This document shows, one piece after another, positions 34,590 to 42,339 of a stretch of 64,000 nucleotides of DNA (positions within the stretch are counted from its first letter, which is position 1; each line of letters begins with the position of its first letter). Below the pieces are notes generated by a model, which was given only the letters and a program-made list of their open reading frames with translations, had not been told where the DNA came from and did no database searches. Both the position numbers and the translations under genes were made by a program. Source of the stretch: Allobosea vaviloviae (GTDB lineage Bacteria > Pseudomonadota > Alphaproteobacteria > Rhizobiales > Beijerinckiaceae); contig NZ_LGSZ01000048.1 of NCBI RefSeq assembly GCF_001298265.1, forward strand, positions 186,001-250,000, read 5' to 3'.

Positions 34590-36698
34590 TCAGGCCGAAA
34601 GCGTCAGCGTCCGCGGCCCTACGACCCTGTCGAGCCAGCGCTGGAGGGCTACGCGATCGAGAGGCTTAGCCAGGCAATCATCCATCCCTGCGGCGAACGC
34701 GGCCGCCCGGTCTCCTGCCGCGACATTGGCGCTGACCGCGACCAGCGGCAACCGCGCCCGGCCGGGACGATCGCGCTCCATCGCACGGACCGCGCGCGCC
34801 ACGGCCAGCCCATCGAGCTCCGGCATGCGGATGTCCAGCAGGACCAGATCGAAGGACGGGCCGGTCGCGTCGAGGCAGGCCGAGACGGCCGCCAGCGCCT
34901 CCCGGCCATCGCGCGCCCAGATCGCCGCGCAGCCGAAGCGCTCCAGGGTCCGCGTGACGAGCAGCGCATTGATCTCGTTGTCCTCGGCCACCAGCACGGT
35001 GAGCCGCGGCCGCAGCGGCTGGGACGGGCCGGGGCCGGACATCTCGGTGACCGGCGCCACCGGAGCGGGGCGGGGCGAGAGCCGCTCATAAAGCGAGCGC
35101 GCCCGCACGGGCTTGACGAGGAAGCCGGTGAAGCCGGCGTCGCGCGGCGAACCGAACTGGCGGCGCTCCAGCGGCGACAGCATGATCAGGCAGTCGGCCA
35201 CCCCGGCGGCGCGGGCGGCTTCGGCCAGGATCGTCGCCGCCTCGCGACCGATCGCCTGGTCGATCAGGGCGGCGTCGTAGGACGCATTGCTGCGCAACAG
35301 CGACAGGCCCGTGGCGGCATCTGCCGCCAGCATGGCGACACCGCCTGTCGCCGCGATGGTTTCCTGGAGAAAGCCAGCGCCGAAAGGGGCGCCCGAGACG
35401 ATCAGCACGCGCTTGCCCCGCCAGTCCGGCGGAGCAGGCGCCACGGCGTCTCCAGCAACCGGCAGGGGCAAGCGGACGCGGAAGAGCGCGCCTTTGCCTG
35501 CCTCGCCCTCGCCTTCCCTGCTCTCGACGCCGACGGAGCCGCCCATCAGCACGGCGAGCCGGCGCACGATGGTGAGGCCGAGCCCGGTGCCCTCGTGCCG
35601 GCGCGCGGCGGAATCGTCGGCCTGCTCGAACTCCTCGAAAATCGCCTGACGGCGGTCCTCCGGGACGCCCGGCCCGGTATCGGCCACGACGATCTCGACC
35701 ATGCCGCCATCGCGGCCGATGCGGATGCCCACCCCGCCCTGATCGGTGAACTTGATCGCGTTGCCGACCAGGTTGAGCAGGATCTGCCGGAGCCGGTCGC
35801 GGTCCCCGATCAGATGCGTCGGCAGGTCCGGCGCGAGATGGGCGGCGAGCTCGATGCCCTTGGCTTGGGCGCGGGGCGCCATCAGCTCCGAGACCGTCTC
35901 CAGCAGCAAAGCGAGATCGAAAGGCTCGCTCGCCAGTTCGAGCTTGCCAGCCTCGACCTTGGCGAAGTCGAGGATGTCGTCGACGAGACCGAGCAGCGCC
36001 TCGCCGGAGGTCCGGAGCGCGCGAACATAGGTCTTCTGCTCCGGATCGAGGCCGGTGTCGCCGAGCAGATCGGCCATGCCGAGGATGCCGTTGAGCGGGG
36101 TGCGGAACTCGTGGCTGACGGTGGCGAGAAAGCGCGATTTCGCCTCGTTGGCGCTCTCGGCACGGGCGCGGGCCTCGACCAGTTCCTGTTCACCCGCGAT
36201 CCGCGCCGTGATGTCGCGGCCGACACGCTGCAGCACCGTCTTGCCAAGCGCCACCGGCACGACGGTCTCGACCCAGGAGATCCAGCGTTCGCCATCGGGC
36301 GTCGCCAGGCATTCGTCGAACACGCGGGCGCCGCCGTCCAGCGCCAGAGCGGGGCGGCAGGCCACCAGCCGCGGCACGGCGACCGCACCGACGACCTCCG
36401 CCTCGTTCAGACCGAGCAGGGCGGCGTAGGCGCCATTCGCGTAGACGATCCGGGGGCCATCGCGGCGCACGATCAGATCGCCCTGCGCCTCGATCAGGCT
36501 GCGATAATGCTCCTCGCTGTCGGCCAGTGCCCAGAGGCGATCGTTGAGCTGCTCGACATCGCCAGCCAGTTCCGCCGCCTGGCGGACGATGCGGTCCCGC
36601 TGCCGCAGCAACGTCACGGCAGCGACGCCTGCAAACAGCGCCAGCGCCACCACGGCAAGCGCGGGCCAGGGGGATGAGAGAAGATCCATCATCCCCAT
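34590..36698 (-). CDS. Hybrid sensor histidine kinase with PAS and receiver domains
   Basis: A 702-residue membrane-bound hybrid kinase. Order: one N-terminal transmembrane helix (11-31), PAS domain (about 60-165), HisKA with H196 in SHEFRTP, HATPase (about 295-415, with NAIKF, ADTGPGV and GTGLGL), a degenerate receiver (428-540, starting VLIVSGAP so lacking the acidic pair) and a canonical receiver (567-690) with acidic AEDNE and phospho-acceptor D622 in LLDIRMP. No periplasmic sensor domain is present, so the signal is probably cytoplasmic or redox. No response regulator gene is adjacent. Confidence 0.9.
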   Translation of the reverse strand: MGMMDLLSSPWPALAVVALALFAGVAAVTLLRQRDRIVRQAAELAGDVEQLNDRLWALADSEEHYRSLIEAQGDLIVRRDGPRIVYANGAYAALLGLNEAEVVGAVAVPRLVACRPALALDGGARVFDECLATPDGERWISWVETVVPVALGKTVLQRVGRDITARIAGEQELVEARARAESANEAKSRFLATVSHEFRTPLNGILGMADLLGDTGLDPEQKTYVRALRTSGEALLGLVDDILDFAKVEAGKLELASEPFDLALLLETVSELMAPRAQAKGIELAAHLAPDLPTHLIGDRDRLRQILLNLVGNAIKFTDQGGVGIRIGRDGGMVEIVVADTGPGVPEDRRQAIFEEFEQADDSAARRHEGTGLGLTIVRRLAVLMGGSVGVESREGEGEAGKGALFRVRLPLPVAGDAVAPAPPDWRGKRVLIVSGAPFGAGFLQETIAATGGVAMLAADAATGLSLLRSNASYDAALIDQAIGREAATILAEAARAAGVADCLIMLSPLERRQFGSPRDAGFTGFLVKPVRARSLYERLSPRPAPVAPVTEMSGPGPSQPLRPRLTVLVAEDNEINALLVTRTLERFGCAAIWARDGREALAAVSACLDATGPSFDLVLLDIRMPELDGLAVARAVRAMERDRPGRARLPLVAVSANVAAGDRAAAFAAGMDDCLAKPLDRVALQRWLDRVVGPRTLTLSA

Positions 36699-36798
36699 CT
36701 AGCAGCTGTCGATTGAAGAACCGTTGGGCGAAACCGCGCATTTGACGGATCGCGTGCGGCGATGTGTTAACCTTGCGCCGCGGCTGGCCAGCGGCGGA

Positions 36799-38337
36799 TC
36801 AGGCCGCCTGCGCCATCTGGTCGCCGCGCGAGCGATAGGACAAGGCCTCCGCCAGATGGATGCGGCCGACCTTCGCCTCGCCGTCGAGATCGGCCAGCGT
36901 GCGCGCCACCTTGAGCACGCGGTGATAGGCGCGCGCGGTCAGGCGCATCGCGTCGGCGGCATCGCGCAGCAGCGACAGGCCGGCATTGTCGGGCCTCGCG
37001 ATCTCATCCAGCACCGGCGCCGGGCAGGCCGCGTTGGTCGCGATGTTGGGCAGCCCCAGCGCCTCGAAGCGGGCGGTCTGCAGGCGCCGCGCCGCCGCGA
37101 CGCGAGCCGCGACCTGCGCCGATCCCTCGCTCGCCGCCGGAAGGATGAGATCGGCGGCGGTGACGGCGGGCACGTCGATCGCGATGTCGATGCGGTCCAG
37201 CATCGGGCCGGAGATGCGGCTCTGGTACTGCGCCATGCAGCGCTCGTTCTGCTGGCGGCGGCAGGCGAAGCCGGGCTCGGTCGCCTTGCCGCAGCGGCAC
37301 GGGTTCATGGCGGCGACGAGCTGGAAACGGGCCGGGTAGACGGCGCGGTGATTGGCCCGCGAGATCAGCACGTCGCCGGTCTCCATCGGCTGGCGCAGCG
37401 CATCGAGCGCCTGGGCCTGGAACTCCGGCAATTCGTCGAGGAAGAGCACGCCGTGATGCGCCAGCGAGACTTCGCCGGGCTTGGCCTGCAAGCCGCCGCC
37501 GACGAGGGCTGCCATCGAGGCCGAGTGATGGGGCGCGCGGAAGGGGCGCCGGTCGGTCAGCGCGCCATCGGCAAGGTGGCCGGCGATGGACAAAACCATC
37601 GAGACCTCCAGCAGTTCGCGCGGGGTGAGCGGCGGCAGGATCGAGGGCAGCCGGCTCGCCAGCATCGATTTTCCGACACCGGGCGGGCCGTTCATCAGGA
37701 GGTTGTGACCTCCAGCCGCCGCGATCTCGAGCACGCGCCTCGCACTTTCCTGCCCCTTGATGTCGGCGAGATCGGGCAACGGGCCCGATTGCCTGGCGAC
37801 CGCAGGTTCCGGCCTGGCCATCACCTGCGTGCCCTTGAAGTGGTTGGCGAGCTGGATCAGCGAACGCGGCGCGAGAATGTCGATGTCGGCGGCAGCCCAG
37901 GCGGCTTCGGAGCCGGAAGCCTGCGGGCAGATCAGTCCCTGGCCCCGGCCATAGGCGGCGATCGCCGCCGGCAGCACGCCGGCCACCGCCGTGATCGAAC
38001 CGTCGAGGGCGAGCTCGCCCAGCACGGTGTAGCCGGCCAGGGCGTCGGCGGGGATCGCGCCGATCGCCGCCATCACGGCGAGCGCGATCGGCAGGTCGTA
38101 ATGACTGCCTTCCTTTGGCAGGTCGGCCGGGGCGAGATTGACGGTGATGCGCTTGGCCGGCAGCGCGAGACCCGATGCGATCAAGGCGGCCCGGACGCGC
38201 TCCTTGCTCTCGCCGACGGCCTTGTCGGGCAATCCGACCAGGATGAAGGCGACCCCGCCGGGCGTGACCTGGACCTGGACGTCGACGGCGCGCGCCTCGA
38301 TGCCCTCGAACGCCACCGTCGCGACCCGCGTCACCAT
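36799..38337 (-). CDS. comM: YifB/ComM-type Mg-chelatase-like AAA ATPase
   Basis: A 512-residue protein. The N-terminal ChlI-like domain has VQVQVTPGGVAFILVGLPDKAV and ESKERVRAAL; the AAA core has Walker A GPPGVGKSML and Walker B VLFLDELPEF; and a four-cysteine insert (CRCGK..GFACRR) precedes the C-terminal lid. ComM is a hexameric helicase that promotes branch migration during natural transformation, while many bacteria carry it without known competence. An in-frame GTG at 38346 precedes ATG 38337. Confidence 0.92.
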   Translation of the reverse strand: MVTRVATVAFEGIEARAVDVQVQVTPGGVAFILVGLPDKAVGESKERVRAALIASGLALPAKRITVNLAPADLPKEGSHYDLPIALAVMAAIGAIPADALAGYTVLGELALDGSITAVAGVLPAAIAAYGRGQGLICPQASGSEAAWAAADIDILAPRSLIQLANHFKGTQVMARPEPAVARQSGPLPDLADIKGQESARRVLEIAAAGGHNLLMNGPPGVGKSMLASRLPSILPPLTPRELLEVSMVLSIAGHLADGALTDRRPFRAPHHSASMAALVGGGLQAKPGEVSLAHHGVLFLDELPEFQAQALDALRQPMETGDVLISRANHRAVYPARFQLVAAMNPCRCGKATEPGFACRRQQNERCMAQYQSRISGPMLDRIDIAIDVPAVTAADLILPAASEGSAQVAARVAAARRLQTARFEALGLPNIATNAACPAPVLDEIARPDNAGLSLLRDAADAMRLTARAYHRVLKVARTLADLDGEAKVGRIHLAEALSYRSRGDQMAQAA

Positions 38338-38438
38338 CAGCACCACCCCATGACCCAGGGGAGGCTAGCCGAGCTTACGGGCAGACGCAAGAACAGATCA
38401 GGAACCCAAGCGAACAACCGATGCGCTTCCGCCGATAT

Positions 38439-38762
38439 TCACCGCCTCGTGAGGATCCCGATCTTGGGCTCGGGCGGCGTGCCGAGCTTCAACAGCAGGA
38501 AGCCGAGCAGGAAAGCGATGAGCGCAGCAGGCGCCAGCAACAGGTTGACCATCACCGGGTCCCACAGCAGCGGGTGGAGCTTGCGCTCGATCAGAGGCTG
38601 CCATGCGGCCATGCGCTCGCCGAACAGCGTCGACAGCACCAGGCCCGATGGCGTGTACTGCAGAGAGGAATTGGCGATGGAGCGCGCGCCATCGATGACG
38701 AGCGAGACGAATCCCGCCGCGATGATGATGTAGCCAAGCAGCCGCAGCAGAAACCGCACCAT
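38439..38762 (-). CDS. Small two-helix membrane protein, uncharacterised
   Basis: A 107-residue protein with two hydrophobic helices: residues 1-25 (LLRLLGYIIIAAGFVSLVIDGARS) and about 70-95 (VMVNLLLAPAALIAFLLGFLLL). Between them is a soluble loop with a conserved-looking region WQPLIERKLHPLLWDP. I recall similar proteins in alphaproteobacterial genomes without assigned function. ATG 38762 fits the hydrophobic start better than the longer frame to 38852. Confidence 0.7.
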   Translation of the reverse strand: MVRFLLRLLGYIIIAAGFVSLVIDGARSIANSSLQYTPSGLVLSTLFGERMAAWQPLIERKLHPLLWDPVMVNLLLAPAALIAFLLGFLLLKLGTPPEPKIGILTRR

Positions 38763-38941
38763 CCGTCCGTCCTCGTCGATCCCGCGCAGCCGATCGCCCG
38801 CTTCGCCCACCGATCGTCGGGCCGATGTGCCCATTCGCCTGCGGCTTTGCAACCATGTCAGCCGCCGTTTTCACGGCATCTGTCGACGGGCACCAGAACG
38901 CTCTTGAAAGAAGCCGGCTCGACGGTCATAAGCAGCGCGCC

Positions 38942-39031
38942 GGACAGGTGGCCGAGTGGTTGAAGGCGCACGCCTGGAAAGTGTGTATACGGGAAACCGT
39001 ATCGAGGGTTCGAATCCCTCCCTGTCCGCCA
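38942..39031 (+). tRNA. tRNA-Ser, anticodon GGA
   Basis: A complete class II tRNA. The acceptor arm GGACAGG (38942-38948) pairs with CCTGTCC (39021-39027), followed by discriminator G and an encoded CCA (39029-39031). The anticodon loop reads CTGGAAA with anticodon GGA (reads UCC and UCU). A long variable arm (TATACGGGAAACCGTA) and the T loop GGTTCGAATCC are present, both typical of tRNA-Ser. Confidence 0.97.
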
Positions 39032-39092
39032 GCACGTTCTCAACCTCTCAACCATGCAGCGCGAAGGCGGACGCGCTTGAGGGCGTCGGGGC

Positions 39093-40007
39093 ATGATACT
39101 ACGCCAACTGGTCTATCTCGACGCATTGGCCCGCGAGAAGCATTTCCGCCGCGCCGCCGAAGCCTGCCATGTCTCCCAGCCGACGCTGTCGGCGGCGATC
39201 GTCCAGCTCGAGGAAGAACTCGGCGTGCTCATCGTCGAGCGCGGGCGCAGGTTCCAGGGGCTCACCAAGGAAGGCGAGGCCGTGCTGGCCCATGCCCGCC
39301 GGATGCTGGCGGAGGCCGAGTTGATGAAGGACTCGATCGCCGAGCTGAAGGAGGGCGTCAGCGGCCGCATCCGGCTCGGCGCCGTCCCCACCGCGCTGCC
39401 GATGGTCGCGCATATCACCGCGCCGTTCTGCGCCCGCTACCCCGGCGTCTCGCTGACCGTGCTGTCGCTGACCTCGTCGGACATTCAGCAGCGGATCGAC
39501 AATTTCGAGATCGATGCTGGGCTGACCTATCTCGACAACGAGCCGCTCGAACGGGTGATCGCCAAGCCGATCTACCAGGAAGCCTATGTGCTGCTGACGC
39601 GGGAGGACGGCCCGCTCGGCGGCCTGGAAACCATTTCCTGGGCGCAGGCCGGCCAGCTCAAGCTCTGCCTCCTCACCTCCGACATGCAGAACCGGCGAAT
39701 CATCGACGGCATCTTCCGCTCGGTCGGCGTCATGCCCAAGCCGGCGATCGAGACCAATTCGATCTTCAACCTGTGTTCGCATGCCGGCATCCAGGGCGTC
39801 TCCAGCATCGTCTCGCGGCAATTGCTGGAGTTCTTCGGCGTGCCGCTGGGAACCAAGGCGCTGCCCCTGGTCGAGCCCGAGGCCAAGCGCTCGATCGGAC
39901 TGATCGTGGCCGACCGCCAGCCCTTCGCGCCGCTGACCCGCCATCTCCTGACGATGTCGCAGCCGGTCACCGAGGCCGTGCTGCCGCGGCGCAGCAAGGC
40001 GGGATAG
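39093..40007 (+). CDS. LysR-type regulator of the formate dehydrogenase operon
   Basis: A 304-residue LysR-type transcription factor. Its N-terminal helix-turn-helix is REKHFRRAAEACHVSQPTLSAAI, followed by LEEELGVLIVERGRR; the effector domain starts near GRIRLGAVPTALP. It lies directly ahead of fdsG in the same direction and a matching T-N11-A palindrome lies between them (40120-40136). It resembles FdsR/OxyR-like activators and should control the formate dehydrogenase operon. Effector likely formate or its transport state; not shown by sequence. Confidence 0.9.
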   Translation: MILRQLVYLDALAREKHFRRAAEACHVSQPTLSAAIVQLEEELGVLIVERGRRFQGLTKEGEAVLAHARRMLAEAELMKDSIAELKEGVSGRIRLGAVPTALPMVAHITAPFCARYPGVSLTVLSLTSSDIQQRIDNFEIDAGLTYLDNEPLERVIAKPIYQEAYVLLTREDGPLGGLETISWAQAGQLKLCLLTSDMQNRRIIDGIFRSVGVMPKPAIETNSIFNLCSHAGIQGVSSIVSRQLLEFFGVPLGTKALPLVEPEAKRSIGLIVADRQPFAPLTRHLLTMSQPVTEAVLPRRSKAG

Positions 40008-40119
40008 CCGAGACCTATCGCCAGCCTCGGCGCTCCGTCAGAGCGCATCATGGAACGCTGCGATAAGCAGAGGCTTTCACTGGCCCGTTAGCGGTTTCGT
40101 GCAGCAGCAGACCGTTTTT

Positions 40120-40136
40120 GATAGTCACCGACTATC
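40120..40136 (+). promoter_or_regulatory. LysR-type operator (T-N11-A palindrome)
   Basis: GATAGT (40120-40125) and ACTATC (40131-40136) form a perfect 6-bp inverted repeat around CACCG. It contains the LysR consensus T-N11-A. It sits 92 bases ahead of the fdsG start, in the gap after the LysR gene. I could not fix the core promoter around it. Confidence 0.65.
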
Positions 40137-40227
40137 ATATGGTCGAAACAAACGATTTGAAATCATTCCAGTATGGGCCGACTTTCTCCGAAAGCAGCGT
40201 GGGCAAACCGCGTCGGATGGAGGAACG

Positions 40228-40761
40228 ATGACCGGATATCCAGCCTGGGACCAGGACAGCGCGCGCTCGATCATCGCTGGACTGGTGCATCTCGAAGGTG
40301 CCGCGCTGCCGATCCTGCACGCCTTGCAGGAGGAGTTCGGCCATGTCGATGCGCAGGTCGTCCCGCTGCTCGCGGATGCGCTGAACCTGTCGCGCGCCGA
40401 GGTCCATGGCACGATCTCGTTCTACCATGATTTCCGCACCAGCCCACCGCCCCGCCGCGTCATCAAGCTCTGCCGGGCCGAGGCCTGCCAGGCGCTCGGC
40501 TGCGAGGCGCTGGTCCAGGACCTGGCGCATCGCCACGGCATTGCGGTCGATGGGCACGGCCATGGAGCTTCCCACGGTCATACCCATGGTCCTGACTGTG
40601 GCCATGACCACTCCCATGCTGCCGATGTCACGGTCGAGACGGTCTATTGCCTCGGCAATTGCGCGCTCGGGCCGTCGGCGCTCGTCGATGGCGAACTGAT
40701 CGGGCGGCTCGACTCCGACCGCCTCGCGGAGCTGTGCACGGATGCGGGAGTTCGTTCATGA
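40228..40761 (+). CDS. fdsG: NAD-dependent formate dehydrogenase gamma subunit (NuoE-like), His-rich insert
   Basis: A 177-residue [2Fe-2S] subunit like NuoE. Cluster ligands are C82 and C87, then C141 and C145. GGAGG at 40219-40223 fixes ATG 40228. Between the two cysteine pairs is a histidine-rich stretch (residues 101-130) with at least eight His from H110 to H130 and C124, in GH, SHGH and HDHSH patterns, which is not part of the usual family fold. It could bind nickel or zinc or act in metal handling. The subunit carries electrons from the alpha subunit to the FMN of FdsB. Confidence 0.92.
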   Translation: MTGYPAWDQDSARSIIAGLVHLEGAALPILHALQEEFGHVDAQVVPLLADALNLSRAEVHGTISFYHDFRTSPPPRRVIKLCRAEACQALGCEALVQDLAHRHGIAVDGHGHGASHGHTHGPDCGHDHSHAADVTVETVYCLGNCALGPSALVDGELIGRLDSDRLAELCTDAGVRS

Positions 40762-42329
40762 CGCTTTCTCCCGACACCATCAGGATCTTCGTGCCGATCG
40801 ACGCCGCGGCGCTCTCCGTCGGGGCGGAATCCGTCGCCCGGGGCATTGCCCGCGAGGCGCAGGCGCGCGGCCTCGCCGTCGAGATCGTCCGCAACGGCTC
40901 GCGCGGCATGCTCTGGCTGGAGCCGCTGGTCGAGGTCGAGACGCCGGCCGGCCGGATCGCCTATGGGCCGGTCGCGGGCAAGGATGTCGCCGGGCTCTTC
41001 GATGCCGACTTCCAGTCCGGCGGCAGCCATGCGCTGCGGCTCGGCCTGACCGAGGAGCTCGACTGGATGAAGCGCCAGCAGCGCCTCACCTTCGAGCGCA
41101 TCGGCGTCACCGACCCGCTCTCGCTGGCGGACTACCGAGCGCATGGCGGTGTCGCCGGGCTGGAGAAGGCGCTGGCGCTGTCCGCCGACGACGTCGTCGA
41201 GGCGGTGCGGGCCTCGGGCCTGCGCGGGCGCGGCGGTGCCGGCTTTCCCACCGGGACCAAGTGGAAGACCGTACAGAACGCCCGGGCGGAGCAGAAATAC
41301 ATCGTCTGCAATGCCGACGAGGGCGACAGCGGCACCTTCGCCGACCGGATGCTGATCGAAGGCGACCCCTTCCTTTTGATCGAGGGCATGACGATCGCCG
41401 CCATCGCGGTGGGCGCGACGCGTGGCTACATCTATCTGCGCTCGGAGTATCCGCATGCGTTCAAGACGCTGCAGCGCGCGATCCTGAAGGCGCAGGGCGC
41501 CGGCATCCTCGGCGATTCCGTGCTCGGCAGCCGCCACGCCTTCCACCTCGAAGTACGGCTGGGGGCGGGCGCCTATATCTGCGGCGAGGAGACCTCGCTG
41601 CTCGAAAGCCTCGAGGGCAAGCGTGCGCTGGTGCGCGCCAAGCCGCCGATTCCGGCGCTGCAGGGCCTGTTCGGCAAGCCGACCATCGTCAACAACGTTT
41701 TGTCCTTCGCCGCCGTGCCCTGGATCCTCGATCACGGGGCGCAGGCCTATGCCGATTATGGTCTCGGCCGCTCGCGCGGCACGCTGCCGGTCCAGCTCGG
41801 CGGCAACGTCAAGCGCGGCGGGCTGATCGAACTCGCCTTCGGCATCAGCCTGCGCGAGATCATCGAGGACATGGGCGGCGGCACCCTCTCGGGCCGGCCG
41901 ATCCGGGCCGTGCAGGTGGGCGGGCCGCTCGGCGCCTATCTGACGGCGGCGCAGCTCGACGTCGCCATGGACTACGAGGCGCTGGCGGCGATGCGCGCCA
42001 TGCTCGGCCATGGCGGTATCGTCGTCTTCGACGACAGCGTCGACATGGCCAAGCAGGCCCGCTTCGCCTTCGAGTTCTGCGCCAAGGAAAGCTGCGGCAA
42101 GTGCACGCCCTGCCGCATCGGCGCGACGCGCGGCGTCGAGGTGATGGACCGCATCATCGCCGGGACCGAGCGCCCGAAGAACCTCGCCGTGCTGCGCGAC
42201 CTCTCCAAGCTGATGACCGACGCCTCGCTCTGCGCGATGGGCGGGCTGACGCCGATGCCGGTGCTGAGCGCACTGAACCACTTCCCCGAGGATTTCGATC
42301 GACCCGCGCTTCCCATGGCCGCGGAATGA
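40758..42329 (+). CDS. fdsB: NAD-dependent formate dehydrogenase beta subunit (NuoF-like)
   Basis: A 523-residue flavoprotein. It has an N-terminal domain of about 100 residues (thioredoxin-like and cysteine-free here), then the NuoF core: GLRGRGGAGFPTGTKW (FMN and NADH site), NADEGDSGTF, and the C-terminal [4Fe-4S] motif ESCGKCTPCR. It passes electrons from the gamma subunit to NAD+. The start overlaps the fdsG stop as ATGA, and fdsA follows 10 bases later. Confidence 0.94.
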   Translation: MTLSPDTIRIFVPIDAAALSVGAESVARGIAREAQARGLAVEIVRNGSRGMLWLEPLVEVETPAGRIAYGPVAGKDVAGLFDADFQSGGSHALRLGLTEELDWMKRQQRLTFERIGVTDPLSLADYRAHGGVAGLEKALALSADDVVEAVRASGLRGRGGAGFPTGTKWKTVQNARAEQKYIVCNADEGDSGTFADRMLIEGDPFLLIEGMTIAAIAVGATRGYIYLRSEYPHAFKTLQRAILKAQGAGILGDSVLGSRHAFHLEVRLGAGAYICGEETSLLESLEGKRALVRAKPPIPALQGLFGKPTIVNNVLSFAAVPWILDHGAQAYADYGLGRSRGTLPVQLGGNVKRGGLIELAFGISLREIIEDMGGGTLSGRPIRAVQVGGPLGAYLTAAQLDVAMDYEALAAMRAMLGHGGIVVFDDSVDMAKQARFAFEFCAKESCGKCTPCRIGATRGVEVMDRIIAGTERPKNLAVLRDLSKLMTDASLCAMGGLTPMPVLSALNHFPEDFDRPALPMAAE

Positions 42330-42339
42330 GGAGGCCATC

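Noticed and set aside
34485..36677. 730-codon plus-strand frame opposite the hybrid kinase
   Set aside because: The minus strand encodes a complete kinase with all catalytic boxes; the antisense frame shows none.
38942..39092. tRNA-Ser as an integration site of a mobile element
   Set aside because: No integrase, no direct repeat of the tRNA 3' end within the window, and the following genes are a metabolic operon.
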